Shown here one piece after another: positions 9,458 through 18,825 of a stretch of 64,000 bases of DNA. The stretch is from contig CALJNC010000029.1 of assembly GCA_937981995.1 (NCBI GenBank), positions 16,204-80,203 of the forward strand. Reading direction: 5' to 3'. Numbering within the stretch: the first letter of the stretch is position 1; every line of letters starts with the position of its first letter. Position numbers and translations under genes: made by a program. The stretch is from an uncultured Chitinophagaceae bacterium (GTDB lineage Bacteria; Bacteroidota; Bacteroidia; Chitinophagales; Chitinophagaceae). The notes below the pieces were generated by a model. The model ran no database searches and was not told the DNA's origin. It saw nothing but the letters and a program-made list of their open reading frames with translations.

Positions 9458-12042
9458 AGAATATAAGCACCATACAAAATAGACACCGATTGGCACAGCT
9501 TGTGTTTTTGGTATTGCCCACAATTTGTGTGGCAGGTTTTTTGTTATGGCAGGCTAATTCTTTTTATAGTATTTTGAGTAATCAGTGGCTTTCACAACTT
9601 GTATATTTTGGTTTAGGTATTACCATTGGTAGCCTGTTGTATAGTACACGTTTGCGTTTTGTTACAAGTTTTGCGTTACTTATTCTATTCTTCTTTATTG
9701 CGTATCGTTTTATTGAAACTTTGTCGGTCAATGAGTTAGACGCTTTCTTTATCTCAAATCAGTTTTTGGTTTTTGCAATTCTTTTTTCGTTGGGTGTATT
9801 TATGGGTTGGGGTTTGCAACGCTATGCATATTTCTCTATTATCGTTTCAGCGTTTTTCTTCTTATTTAGCATTTACTTACTTTCCAAAACTGGGGAGTTT
9901 ACAATGGGCAAAATCATATTCGTTTTAATACCCATTATTTTTTATTGTATTTATTTGATTTTTACTGCCAATGAAATGTTTCGCTTTGAAAAAAGTAGGA
10001 TGTTTAGTTGGGGGAAGCTATTAAAGCGTTTGGGTTTATTCTTCGCATTTTTCCTTTTGTTAAGTACTGGCGTTCTGCTACTTATGAAAAACGAAATAAA
10101 GGATACTATAGAACAATACGGCACGGCGCAAGCCAATGATGACAACTCCATGCTTAAAAAAAATAAGGATGGCACAGTAAAAAATCAAGACAAGATGAGC
10201 ATGAAAAAAAATAACAAGCGGGGTAATCAGCTTGTATTTTGTGCTTTTATTGATAATTTCTTTGAGGGTTCTGATTTTCCGAATCCGTTGTACATGACAT
10301 CTTATTATTTTACAAAGTTTGATACACTAACTGAAACTTTTGAGCGTGACCCGCATATGCCGTATAAAGATGAGTTTACACCTAACCCAGATAAGATTCC
10401 GTTATTTGCAAAAAAGAGAAGTAAGAACGTATTAGATAGTACCTTAAGCTATAAACAATTAAAAGAAGTAGAGGTGGAAGTGTATAAAAAATTACTTGCC
10501 GCTGATGCTTTTGTTGCGCCCTATACAGCCTATGAAGTGCAACCTATTACAGTAGAAAAAGATTTTCAGGATGAATACATTTATGCGTATCGTGCAAAAT
10601 GTAGAGTATCTAAGTTAAATAGTGCCTACTTTATTTATAATACCGACGACCCAATGATTCAAGGCTTTCAAGAACAACGATTTGAAGAATTGCGCAAAGC
10701 CAAAGACTATAAAAATATTGATAAGCGTTTCCTTGATTATTATACTTTCTTTCCTTCTTCAGCCAAGTTTAATCGTTTTAAAATTATAGCTGATAGCTTA
10801 GATGCTGCAAATGAAAAAACGATAGATAAGGTAATAGCCATTCGCTCATACTTCAAACAAAAAAATCCATTAGGCGAAGCAGTGTATTCCTATTCTGATA
10901 ATCCGGGGATACCCGGTTTGCCAGGTGCTTCTAAACTAAGCACTTTTATGTTTGATACAAAAAAAGGTTGGTGTACTTATTATGCGGGTTCAACCCTTCT
11001 TATGTTACGCGCCATGAATATTCCTTCGCGTATAGCAGTAGGTTTTTTAACGGTAGACCGTAGTGATAATAATAAAGGTTGGTATTGGTTTTATCAGGAT
11101 CAAGCACATGCTTGGGTTCAAGTGTATTTTCCTGAGTACGGCTGGTTAGATTTTGATATGACCATAGGAAATGACGAAGCACGAGAATCCAAAACACCTG
11201 ATGGTACACCGCCCATGCAACCACCTAAAGCAGTAGTTGTAGCCAGTGGAGAAATTAAAAAGTTAGATACCTTAACTAAACGTATCAAAATTCAATCCAA
11301 TCATTTTATATACAAGGACAAGGAATTTGAAAATATAAATCAAGCATTTGATTTCAATGTAGGCAAAGCCAAAATATGGAAAGACTCCGCTCTTATTAAA
11401 ATAAGTGATTTAGTAAAGAATGATTATGTGATTGGTGTTAGCTATAACGAGAAGCTAGGTGATTATCCTTCTAAAGATCTATCCAAAATTATAAATCGCT
11501 TACCTAGTCCTTTAGAAATTGATGAAGTATACCTCAAAACTAGAAAAACTGAATTAGGGCCTAAAAAAGAAGAAATAGATAAAATTCCGCGCAGTGCAAA
11601 ATCAATTATTTTAGGAGTATTTATCGGTTTGCTTTTACTAGCAGGTTTCATTCTTGCTATGCCTTATATTATATTAAAGGTATACGCTTGGCGCTTTAAA
11701 AAAGGAAAAGGTTTAAAAGAACGTTCTTACAGGTTCTTTAGATATTCAACTTATTATTTAAACCAATTAGGATATCCTCAGGGCAATAAAACATTAAACG
11801 AATTTGCTAGTGATGAAGTAGAAGCAATGTTTTCAAATAACTATTCTGAATTTGCTAATCATTATCAAAAAATTAAATTCTCGTCTAACAGCACCACTGA
11901 ATGGCAAGATGACCATTTACAATCATACTTTAGTACTTTTACGAGTAGTATAAAACAAAACATACCCTTTAAAGAGAGGTTCAAGAAATTCTTACATCTT
12001 TCAAGAACTTTTAAATATTTTTTATCTTACGCAAATAATTAG
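9454..12042 (+). CDS. Membrane-bound transglutaminase-like protein (TgpA-type organisation)
   Basis: The protein has 862 residues with about six N-terminal membrane helices (residues 10-215), a large extracytoplasmic domain and one C-terminal helix (about 710-735) before a cytoplasmic tail. The transglutaminase core has a full triad: Cys507 (GWCTYYAG), His552 (QAHAWVQ) and Asp568 (WLDFDMT). TgpA-type proteins are linked to envelope function, but the substrate here is unknown. The start is GTG 9454, overlapping the DUF58 stop. Only 4 bases separate it from the MoxR gene, so the three products probably work together. Confidence 0.88.
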   Translation: MKNISTIQNRHRLAQLVFLVLPTICVAGFLLWQANSFYSILSNQWLSQLVYFGLGITIGSLLYSTRLRFVTSFALLILFFFIAYRFIETLSVNELDAFFISNQFLVFAILFSLGVFMGWGLQRYAYFSIIVSAFFFLFSIYLLSKTGEFTMGKIIFVLIPIIFYCIYLIFTANEMFRFEKSRMFSWGKLLKRLGLFFAFFLLLSTGVLLLMKNEIKDTIEQYGTAQANDDNSMLKKNKDGTVKNQDKMSMKKNNKRGNQLVFCAFIDNFFEGSDFPNPLYMTSYYFTKFDTLTETFERDPHMPYKDEFTPNPDKIPLFAKKRSKNVLDSTLSYKQLKEVEVEVYKKLLAADAFVAPYTAYEVQPITVEKDFQDEYIYAYRAKCRVSKLNSAYFIYNTDDPMIQGFQEQRFEELRKAKDYKNIDKRFLDYYTFFPSSAKFNRFKIIADSLDAANEKTIDKVIAIRSYFKQKNPLGEAVYSYSDNPGIPGLPGASKLSTFMFDTKKGWCTYYAGSTLLMLRAMNIPSRIAVGFLTVDRSDNNKGWYWFYQDQAHAWVQVYFPEYGWLDFDMTIGNDEARESKTPDGTPPMQPPKAVVVASGEIKKLDTLTKRIKIQSNHFIYKDKEFENINQAFDFNVGKAKIWKDSALIKISDLVKNDYVIGVSYNEKLGDYPSKDLSKIINRLPSPLEIDEVYLKTRKTELGPKKEEIDKIPRSAKSIILGVFIGLLLLAGFILAMPYIILKVYAWRFKKGKGLKERSYRFFRYSTYYLNQLGYPQGNKTLNEFASDEVEAMFSNNYSEFANHYQKIKFSSNSTTEWQDDHLQSYFSTFTSSIKQNIPFKERFKKFLHLSRTFKYFLSYANN

Positions 12043-12046
12043 CAAT

Positions 12047-13027
12047 ATGGAACATACTCATGAGATAGAACCAGAACAAGTAGTTCATAATAAGCGCTCA
12101 ATTGATCAGCTTAAAGGCAATCTTGAGTTAATTATCAAAGGAAAGTCCGCACAGGTTGACTTGGTAATTACATCACTTGTAGCAGGTGGCCACGTTCTTA
12201 TGGAAGATAATCCTGGAACGGGTAAAACCGTCCTAGCTAAAACTTTAGCAGCATCAATAGGTGGCGGTGCACAGTTTAAGCGTGTTCAGTTCACACCTGA
12301 TTTATTGCCTATGGATCTTTTGGGGAGTTTTATTTTTGATGAGAAGAATACAGATTTTGTATTCAAAAAAGGACCTTTATTTTGTAATATATTATTAGCC
12401 GATGAGATTAATCGTGCTTCTCCCAAGGTACAATCAGCATTACTTGAGGCTATGGCAGAAAGTCAAATTACGATGGGTGACCAAACCCATAAGTTAGAGG
12501 ATTTATTTTTTACAGTGGCTACACAAAATCCTATTGAAATGGAAGGCACCTACCCCTTACCTGCTGCGCAATTGGATCGTTTTTATATGAAAATTTACTT
12601 TGGTTATGTAAATGAAGAAACGGAATTAGAAATCTATTCAAATTATCAGAATATTCATAACAAGTTGCGTGACTTACAATCAGTTATAAATTTACAGGAT
12701 GTAATCCAAGCCCAACAAGAGGCTGCAAACATTGAAGTACACCCTGAGATCATTAAGGCAGTAAGCAACATTGTAAGAGCTACTCGTGTGCATCCGGGTG
12801 TTCAACTTGGTGCATCTCCTCGTAGTGGTATTATTTTCTTAAAATGCTTACGCGCCTATGCCTACTTAAACCAAAGGGAGTTTGTTGTAGAGGATGATAT
12901 CAAAGCATTGTGTTTTGCAGTACTAGAACATCGCTTAGAGTATAAAAGTAAGGATGGTAAGGACGCTGCTCTGCAACAAATTTTAGATACTGAGTTAAAT
13001 AGATTAAACGGACTTAAAATTTCGTAA
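12047..13027 (+). CDS. MoxR family AAA+ ATPase
   Basis: This is a 326-residue cytoplasmic chaperone-like AAA+ ATPase. Walker A is DNPGTGKT (Lys60), Walker B is ILLADEIN (Asp119-Glu120), and the MoxR-typical segment TVATQNPIEMEGTYPLPAAQLDRF follows as sensor 1 region. The C-terminal lid has GASPRSG. MoxR proteins remodel or activate partner proteins, usually encoded beside DUF58 and VWA proteins. Here the partners are the DUF58 and transglutaminase proteins upstream and the repeat protein 3 bases downstream. No VWA (BatA/BatB) genes are adjacent. Length is normal. Confidence 0.95.
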   Translation: MEHTHEIEPEQVVHNKRSIDQLKGNLELIIKGKSAQVDLVITSLVAGGHVLMEDNPGTGKTVLAKTLAASIGGGAQFKRVQFTPDLLPMDLLGSFIFDEKNTDFVFKKGPLFCNILLADEINRASPKVQSALLEAMAESQITMGDQTHKLEDLFFTVATQNPIEMEGTYPLPAAQLDRFYMKIYFGYVNEETELEIYSNYQNIHNKLRDLQSVINLQDVIQAQQEAANIEVHPEIIKAVSNIVRATRVHPGVQLGASPRSGIIFLKCLRAYAYLNQREFVVEDDIKALCFAVLEHRLEYKSKDGKDAALQQILDTELNRLNGLKIS

Positions 13028-13030
13028 TTA

Positions 13031-15049
13031 TTGAAAACGCTTTATTCCATATTTATTCTTTTTGTACTTTGTGTCCAAGGTGTGCAAGCTGCACCTAATG
13101 CAGAAAAACGATATGAAATTGATGCCAAGCGTTTAGGAGTATATTATAATAGCGAAAACGCCTTGCCACGTGCACGTGAGTTTAAACGTATAGATAGTAC
13201 GTACTACGTTGGTTGGATGTATGAAGGCACCTACCGCTACGAGCGCGCTGCTGATTACCGAGGATTTAAACTGGCTGCTGAGCAATTAAAAAAATCATTA
13301 GATCTCTTATATAAAGATTATAAAAAAGAAATTAGTACCCGTACGGGCATGCCCGATTTATTTTATCGTCATTCTCAATTACGAAGAGATTTTGATTATA
13401 TGATTTATCTTTTGATGAATTGTTATAGTAATATGGAGCGTCCACAATTGGTATGGGACCATTTACAATGGAGCAAAAAAATCAACCACCAACAAGAAGA
13501 TTATGCTGATACGTATTGCTTTCTTGCATGGACCGTACACCGCAATCGATTTTATAAAAGCGATAAGTTTCCATTTCTTAAAAATTCTATTGAAGAAAAT
13601 GAAGCATATGCAAATAGGCTTTTGGATACAGCAAAGATCAAATTAGAGAAAGATGCTATACTCAATAATAAAATATTTGGAGGCGATTATTTTGGGAGCC
13701 ATATAAGCTCAGTATGGCATTATCGCTCAATACTATACAGTTATCAATTAGATATTGAAAACGCTGAGGATACTTATAAAAAGCTTAAAGAAACATATTA
13801 CTTTCCTGAGAATAATTATGCCACCTTCTCAGCAATACAAGGCAAATTTAGAGAAGCAAGTTTTTATTACAATCAAGCAAAAAAGTTTGATGAAGGCGAT
13901 AAACGTTTGAATGAGTCCTTCTATTATTCTTCTATTTTAAACATTTATCGCGCCTTGCCTAAAGATGCTATTCAAGAAATTAAAGATATTATTTCAACGA
14001 ATGGTACTACCCCAGGTTTTGGATGGTACAACCTAGCATTGGCTCGAGGATTAATTTATGACGGTCAATTAGCCGAGGCAAAAAATAGAGTATTAAAAGC
14101 GGAGCAGTTTAAGGAAATACATAGAGGTACTACCCTAGGCCAAAGTCATTATGATTTTACAACTGCTCTTTTGCAATTGAGTATTAAGCAAAAAGAAATA
14201 AACGATATAAAATTCATGAATGCGGGTTGGTGGTTTAATTTTTCTAATCTTACAAGATTAGCAGGATTAAATGCAGAAAAGTACGGTCTTCAATTTTTAA
14301 TCATAAATCAATTGGCTGCTAATCCAGAGCGAGAGTTGGTGATTTATAAATTATTCTCTACCGAGAATACTGTTTGCTTTGATGAGATATGGGAATTAAT
14401 AAACGGGTTTTCGATTAACTTTTTTATTAAAAAATATAGTCAATTTGCTAAAGAGGATAATCGCCCTAAATTAAGAAAATACTATCAATACTTTATTGCA
14501 AAACTGCATATGGAAAAAGGTCAATACAAAGAGGCTTTTGATAATTTGAAAGAAATATTAACCAAAACAGAGATAGATGTAGAATACGAAAACCTATTCC
14601 TGAGCAGAGTATACTTGGCGTATGCTGAATGTTTAACAAAAGCAAATAAAACTGATAGAGCAATACAATACGCACACAAAGCGTATAAGAATTACCCGCA
14701 ACTAATACCTTTTCAAAGACAAAGAGTAGCCCTGCGCTTACATGCAAATGCCAGTACAAGTATAGAGAAAGATGTTTTAAAAGAATTAAAGGATATTAAT
14801 GTAAACTGGATAGATAAAGGAAATCAACTGAAAGACGCGATCGACGTTTATATTAAATTTGGAGCTAATCAAGGTTTCCCTACTATAAACTTTGAAACGA
14901 GTTATGATAAAACTGTTGTTGTAACCAATAAAACCTTCACGTATAAAGATCCACAAAAGGCAGCTAACGAATTAGCGCATTATTTATTTAATATTGGTAA
15001 TGTTGAAAAGGCCTTTAATATGAACGAACCTACGGTAGCTTCTTACTGA
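13031..15049 (+). CDS. Secreted helical-repeat (TPR-like) protein of unknown function
   Basis: The 672-residue protein has a clear signal peptide (MKTLYSIFILFVLCVQGVQA) beginning at TTG 13031. The same frame has the moxR stop two codons upstream and no ATG before the signal peptide, so TTG is the only sensible start. The mature part is rich in Tyr, Lys and Ala helices spaced like TPR repeats (KANKTDRAIQYAHKAYKNYP and EKGQYKEAFDNLKEIL are TPR-like). I do not recognise a named family. As fourth gene of the DUF58/transglutaminase/MoxR operon it is a candidate periplasmic partner. Its last 7 bases overlap the convergent TerB-like gene. Confidence 0.78.
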   Translation: MKTLYSIFILFVLCVQGVQAAPNAEKRYEIDAKRLGVYYNSENALPRAREFKRIDSTYYVGWMYEGTYRYERAADYRGFKLAAEQLKKSLDLLYKDYKKEISTRTGMPDLFYRHSQLRRDFDYMIYLLMNCYSNMERPQLVWDHLQWSKKINHQQEDYADTYCFLAWTVHRNRFYKSDKFPFLKNSIEENEAYANRLLDTAKIKLEKDAILNNKIFGGDYFGSHISSVWHYRSILYSYQLDIENAEDTYKKLKETYYFPENNYATFSAIQGKFREASFYYNQAKKFDEGDKRLNESFYYSSILNIYRALPKDAIQEIKDIISTNGTTPGFGWYNLALARGLIYDGQLAEAKNRVLKAEQFKEIHRGTTLGQSHYDFTTALLQLSIKQKEINDIKFMNAGWWFNFSNLTRLAGLNAEKYGLQFLIINQLAANPERELVIYKLFSTENTVCFDEIWELINGFSINFFIKKYSQFAKEDNRPKLRKYYQYFIAKLHMEKGQYKEAFDNLKEILTKTEIDVEYENLFLSRVYLAYAECLTKANKTDRAIQYAHKAYKNYPQLIPFQRQRVALRLHANASTSIEKDVLKELKDINVNWIDKGNQLKDAIDVYIKFGANQGFPTINFETSYDKTVVVTNKTFTYKDPQKAANELAHYLFNIGNVEKAFNMNEPTVASY

Positions 15050-15390
15050 TTGTCTGGGTCCCAAGCGTCAAAAAGAGTTTTAAGAAATAGGTTTTCTTCC
15101 TCTGTAATTACATCATCGGCTTTAACTAGATCCATTGCAAATTGCAAAAACTCATTACGTTCTTTTTCGTCGGCTTCGCTATAAAAAAAATCCATACACT
15201 CTTCAAATCGAGGCATCCAATCGTCAGGCGTAAGTTTACTAACCGATGTATCCAATGCTAAATCATCGTACTCTGCAGCCCACATTTTTTTAATAAAGCT
15301 TTGAATTACTACTTTCTCTTCCTCTTGAAATTCATTATCTACTGCTGATAAAATCATCAGCATATTATATCCTGCTTTTGCTTTGTTCAT
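15043..15390 (-). CDS. TerB-like domain protein
   Basis: This is a 115-residue acidic all-helical protein. It has the TerB-like pattern NMLMILSAVDNEFQEEEK in the first helix pair and KADDVITEEENLFLKTLFDAW in the last, with paired acidic residues that in TerB bind metal. The name comes from tellurite resistance operons, but stand-alone TerB-like proteins are common housekeeping genes and no other ter gene is near. It lies 11 bases after the alanine dehydrogenase stop and is probably the last gene of that operon. Its stop overlaps the convergent repeat-protein gene by 7 bases. Confidence 0.8.
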   Translation of the reverse strand: MNKAKAGYNMLMILSAVDNEFQEEEKVVIQSFIKKMWAAEYDDLALDTSVSKLTPDDWMPRFEECMDFFYSEADEKERNEFLQFAMDLVKADDVITEEENLFLKTLFDAWDPDNQ

Positions 15391-15401
15391 TTTATTTCTT
15401 C

Positions 15402-16622
15402 TTAAGAATTGCTTGGTAAAATTAAGTCTAAATGGGTGTATTTCATATCAAAACGATCAGCTAATGATTTATGCGTTAGCTTGCCTTCGTAGGCATAAAC
15501 AGCATGTACTATATTCATTTTGCTTAAGATCATTCGTTGAAAACCTCCTTCATTATTAAAAGCCTCTAATATCAAAGGCATAATTATATTACTAATCATT
15601 TGAGATGCAGTTCTTGGTACTCCAGATGCCATATTCGGCACACAATAGTGCGTTACATCATACTTTGTAAATGTAGGGTCCTCATGACTAGTCATTTGAG
15701 AAGTTTCAATACATCCACCTTTGTCAATATTTACATCTACAATCACCGATCCACTGCGCATTTGTTGCACATTTTCTTCTGTTACTACCATGGGTACAAC
15801 GCCTCTTTTTGGTTTTACCGCACCTATAAGTACATCCGCTTTAGATAAAGCATTTTGAAAAAACACATTATCTAAAATGGAAGTATATATATTATGCTGC
15901 AAGCCTTTTTGAAGACGCATTAAACGATTTACACTAGTATCAAATATTTGCACACTGGCACCTAAGCCTATTGCTGCTTTGGCCGCATGCAAAGCCACTA
16001 AGCCAGCACCCAGTATAACAACCTTTGTAGGCGGCACCCCGGTTACTCCACCCAATAAAATCCCTTTTCCTCCATTATTTGTATTGAGTAGTCCCGCTGC
16101 GGCTTGTATAGCATACACTCCAGCAATCTGACTCATAGATTGTACTATGGGATAATTATCGTTTTCATCTTTTATATCGGCAAGCGAAACGCCTATAATT
16201 CCTTTATCAAGACATTTTTGCAAATGCTCCTTACTCATTTTAGGAAGATGCAAAGGCGATAAAACAACTTGCTTTGGTTTCAAAAACTCTAACTCTTCTT
16301 CTGATATTGGTGCTGTTTTAATAATAGTATCTGCTTCAAAAACTTCCTTTTTGCTATAGCAAATTTTAGCCCCAACTTCAGAATACTCACTATCGTCATA
16401 GCTAGCGCCCTCTCCTGCTTTGGTTTCTATCCATACTTTATGACCATTATTAATAAGAACTGATACTGCAGCTGGTGTGAGCGGTACGCGCTTTTCTTGG
16501 TAGTGCAATTCGCATGGAATGCCAATAAATGAATCCTTTCTATTGGAAAGAAGCTCTAATGATTCTTCCAATACATTATAACTATAGGATACATCAACTA
16601 TTGGTTTTTTTCCTTTGCTCAT
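15402..16622 (-). CDS. ald: Alanine dehydrogenase
   Basis: The 406-residue enzyme interconverts L-alanine and pyruvate plus ammonia with NAD. Visible motifs: N-terminal IGIPCELHYQEKRVPLTP; Lys in ADTIIKTAP and His in SPLHLPKM, matching the active-site Lys/His of the family; nucleotide-binding loop VVILGAGLVALHAAKAA; and the late signature HYCVPNMASGVPRTAS. Related transhydrogenase alpha subunits lack this exact ending, and no beta subunit is adjacent. The first 30 residues are a short extension before IGIPCE, common in Bacteroidota. It sits in a minus-strand run with the metallo-hydrolase 19 bases upstream and the TerB-like gene downstream. Confidence 0.9.
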   Translation of the reverse strand: MSKGKKPIVDVSYSYNVLEESLELLSNRKDSFIGIPCELHYQEKRVPLTPAAVSVLINNGHKVWIETKAGEGASYDDSEYSEVGAKICYSKKEVFEADTIIKTAPISEEELEFLKPKQVVLSPLHLPKMSKEHLQKCLDKGIIGVSLADIKDENDNYPIVQSMSQIAGVYAIQAAAGLLNTNNGGKGILLGGVTGVPPTKVVILGAGLVALHAAKAAIGLGASVQIFDTSVNRLMRLQKGLQHNIYTSILDNVFFQNALSKADVLIGAVKPKRGVVPMVVTEENVQQMRSGSVIVDVNIDKGGCIETSQMTSHEDPTFTKYDVTHYCVPNMASGVPRTASQMISNIIMPLILEAFNNEGGFQRMILSKMNIVHAVYAYEGKLTHKSLADRFDMKYTHLDLILPSNS

Positions 16623-16641
16623 TCGGCTTAAAGATAAATGC

Positions 16642-17412
16642 TTATAATGAAATTTTCAAACCGTCTGATGCCAAATTAATACCCTTCGGTAAACGGCTAT
16701 CTTCTTCCTCATGCATGCCAAGCTTATGACTAATATGTGTAAAATAAGTTTGCTTAGCATTTACATCTTGTGCAAGCTCAATTGCTTCTTGCAAAGTGAA
16801 GTGAGAAATATGTTCTGTCTTTTGTAAAGCATTTAATACTAATACTTTAGAGCCTTTTATTTTATCTAATTCTTTTGCTTCAATTCTATTAGCGTCTGTT
16901 ATATAAGTAAAGTCTCCTATTCTAAATCCTAGAACTGGCATTTTATAGTGCCATACCATTATGGGAATAATTTCTAAGTCGCCAATTTTAAACGAATCAT
17001 TTTCTGAGATTTCAATTGTTTGAATAGATGGTACGCCAGGATATTTTTTATTTGCAAACACATAATCATACTCTATTTCTACGCGCTCAATACATTCCTT
17101 GCGAGCGTATAAATCCATATCCTTTTTCTGCTTAAAATTGAATGCTCTTATATCATCTAAACCTGCCAAATGATCCTTATGTGAATGAGTTAAAATAACA
17201 GCGGTTAATTTTTGAACACCCTCTCGTAACATTTGCTGCCTAAAGTCAGGGCCAGTATCAATAATGATACTTGTATTATCCGATTCAATTAAAACCGATG
17301 AACGCAAGCGTTTATCTTTAGCATCAGAACTTTTGCAAACTTCACAATCACATGCTATAACGGGTACACCCTGCGATGTGCCAGTTCCTAAAAATGTGAT
17401 ATTCAATTTCAT
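16642..17412 (-). CDS. PhnP-like metallo-beta-lactamase fold hydrolase
   Basis: The 256-residue protein has the metallo-beta-lactamase motif HSHKDH (His76, His78, Asp80, His81), which holds the catalytic metals. Cysteines 21, 23 and 26 (CDCEVC) match the extra structural zinc site of PhnP, the cyclic phosphodiesterase of phosphonate metabolism. No other phn gene is near, so the substrate is more likely a general cyclic phosphodiester or nucleotide. It begins MKLNITFLGTGTSQGVP, a typical start. It lies 24 bases after the Xer recombinase and 19 bases before ald. Confidence 0.85.
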   Translation of the reverse strand: MKLNITFLGTGTSQGVPVIACDCEVCKSSDAKDKRLRSSVLIESDNTSIIIDTGPDFRQQMLREGVQKLTAVILTHSHKDHLAGLDDIRAFNFKQKKDMDLYARKECIERVEIEYDYVFANKKYPGVPSIQTIEISENDSFKIGDLEIIPIMVWHYKMPVLGFRIGDFTYITDANRIEAKELDKIKGSKVLVLNALQKTEHISHFTLQEAIELAQDVNAKQTYFTHISHKLGMHEEEDSRLPKGINLASDGLKISL

Positions 17413-17436
17413 ATTGTAATGGTGAAACTACATCCT

Positions 17437-18333
17437 CTATGACTTTGGATGCGCTTTCTTGTGTACATTTTTAAGTTTTTCAATCCCATTGTGCGTATAA
17501 ATCTGAGTGGCAGCTAAACTAGCATGGCCCAATAATTCTTTGATAGCATTAATATCAGCACCTTCATTTAAAAGGTGTGTGGCAAAAGTATGACGTAGCA
17601 CGTGCGGGCTTTTTTTGTTTAGGGTTGTACTACTTTGCAATATTTTTTTTACCTCGTTGTAAATATATTTTGGGTACAAAGGTTTGCCATTGGGTAAAAC
17701 GAGTAATTTATCATTTCCGTCAATTACTACTTCGTTACGTTTTACTAAGTAATATTTTATAAGTTTAACCAATTCGGTACTAATGGGAATGAGGCGCTCC
17801 TTATTTCCTTTACCTATTACTCTTAGTTCTTTGCTTTCTATATCAGTTCGATTACATGTTAGGTTAAGTAACTCGCTACGACGCATTCCTGTTTGGTACA
17901 ATATCTCAATGATTAGCTGCGGGTTTAATTCCGCTATAGTTTCTGCCTGCTTGTCCTCTGATGCTGTTTCTAATACCTCTTCAATTTTATCTTCTCTAAT
18001 AAAAGTAGCCAATCGTTTTTCTACTTTAGGCTTAATGATATTAAGCATAGGCGAAACCTCAATTTGATTTAAACGGTGCATATGTTTAAAGAATGAGCTT
18101 AATGATGACATTTTTCTATGAATACTTTTAGGAGATACGCCTTTCTCTCTTAAGTCTGCAATCCATGACCTAATATGGGTTCGTTTAATTTTTTGAATCA
18201 ATAGCGCATCATATTCGGCCACCATATAATCTCTAAACTGCTCCAAATCCTTTTTATATGCAGTTACTGTATTAGGAGAATACCGCTTTTCAAAACGGAG
18301 ATAATCAATAAATTTTGATTGGAGATCTTTCAT
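17437..18333 (-). CDS. Tyrosine recombinase, XerC/XerD type
   Basis: This is a 298-residue two-domain tyrosine recombinase, the normal Xer length. The N-terminal SAM-like domain begins with FIDYLRFEKRYSPNTVTAYKKD. The catalytic set is complete: Arg151 (TGMRRSELL), Lys175 (GKGNKER), His244 and Arg247 (PHVLRHTF), His270 (LLGHAS) and Tyr279 (TQIYTH). In many Bacteroidota a Xer gene sits directly beside rpsU, as here, which argues for a housekeeping role in resolving chromosome dimers rather than an integrase. I see no attachment site or mobile genes nearby. The rpsU terminator lies between the two genes. Confidence 0.92.
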   Translation of the reverse strand: MKDLQSKFIDYLRFEKRYSPNTVTAYKKDLEQFRDYMVAEYDALLIQKIKRTHIRSWIADLREKGVSPKSIHRKMSSLSSFFKHMHRLNQIEVSPMLNIIKPKVEKRLATFIREDKIEEVLETASEDKQAETIAELNPQLIIEILYQTGMRRSELLNLTCNRTDIESKELRVIGKGNKERLIPISTELVKLIKYYLVKRNEVVIDGNDKLLVLPNGKPLYPKYIYNEVKKILQSSTTLNKKSPHVLRHTFATHLLNEGADINAIKELLGHASLAATQIYTHNGIEKLKNVHKKAHPKS

Positions 18334-18403
18334 TTAAAATGTGAGACTAAGCTAGTTGAGCTTTGTCTATAGTAAATGTACGTTTTGATAAACTCAAGAA
18401 GAC

Positions 18404-18435
18404 AAAAAAAATCCTCACCCATGTGGGTAAGGATT
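18404..18435 (-). terminator. Rho-independent terminator after rpsU
   Basis: On the minus strand an 11-pair stem (arms 18435-18425 and 18420-18410, one G-U pair) with a four-base loop is followed by a run of A on the plus strand (18404-18411), i.e. a T-tract in the transcript. It lies 26 bases past the rpsU stop and should separate rpsU from the Xer gene, or allow partial read-through into it. Confidence 0.9.
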
Positions 18436-18460
18436 GTATATCATTGGGGATAAAGTTATC

Positions 18461-18658
18461 CTATTTTTTAATTTTACCAGACTCCAACTGCTGCACATAA
18501 ATTGCCTTAAGCACTTCATGACGACGCTTTACAGATGGTTTAGTGAAATGCTTATTCGCTCTCAATTTCTTGATAAGTTGCGTACGATCCGCTTTTTTCT
18601 TATACTTTTTAAGTGCACGGTCAATGCTTTCACAGTCTTTAGAATCTATTGTTAACAT
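18461..18658 (-). CDS. rpsU: 30S ribosomal protein bS21
   Basis: This 65-residue basic protein fits bS21: SIDRALKKYKKKADRTQLIKK, then FTKPSVKRRHEVLKAIY. bS21 binds the 30S platform near the 3' end of 16S rRNA. In Bacteroidota ribosomes it has been implicated in hiding the anti-Shine-Dalgarno sequence. The leader reads AAAGAGA seven bases before the ATG, only a weak Shine-Dalgarno match. A full Bacteroidota promoter lies at 18691-18722 and a terminator follows, so the gene can be a single transcript. An antisense reading frame across it is a shadow. Confidence 0.95.
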   Translation of the reverse strand: MLTIDSKDCESIDRALKKYKKKADRTQLIKKLRANKHFTKPSVKRRHEVLKAIYVQQLESGKIKK

Positions 18659-18690
18659 AAAAAATCTCTTTTATTAATCTTTAAGGAATG

Positions 18691-18722
18691 CAAATGTAGG
18701 ATTTAATTCGATTTTGAACAAA
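18691..18722 (-). promoter_or_regulatory. Bacteroidota-type promoter for rpsU
   Basis: Read on the minus strand: TTTG at 18722-18719, a 20-base spacer, then TACATTTG at 18698-18691. This is an exact match to the Bacteroidota sigma consensus (-33 TTTG, -7 TAnnTTTG). Transcription should begin near 18686, giving a leader of about 28 bases. Confidence 0.8.
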
Positions 18723-18825
18723 AAAAGATAATTAAGTTAATTGCTCTCAAATACTATAAATTCCTAGCTTTTATCAAATAATTAGTAATTCAACAAGCAA
18801 TAATAACTTTACCTTTACGGCAGGA

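Noticed and set aside
15043..15390. TerB-like gene as tellurite resistance
   Set aside because: No other ter genes are present; it lies at the end of an alanine dehydrogenase operon, and the domain alone does not show resistance.
17437..18333. Tyrosine recombinase as integrase of a mobile element
   Set aside because: Length and motifs are those of housekeeping Xer, it sits beside rpsU as in many Bacteroidota, and there are no attachment repeats or mobile genes around it.
18434..18655. 73-codon frame on the plus strand opposite rpsU
   Set aside because: It lies wholly antisense to a clearly conserved ribosomal protein gene and has no family resemblance or start signals.
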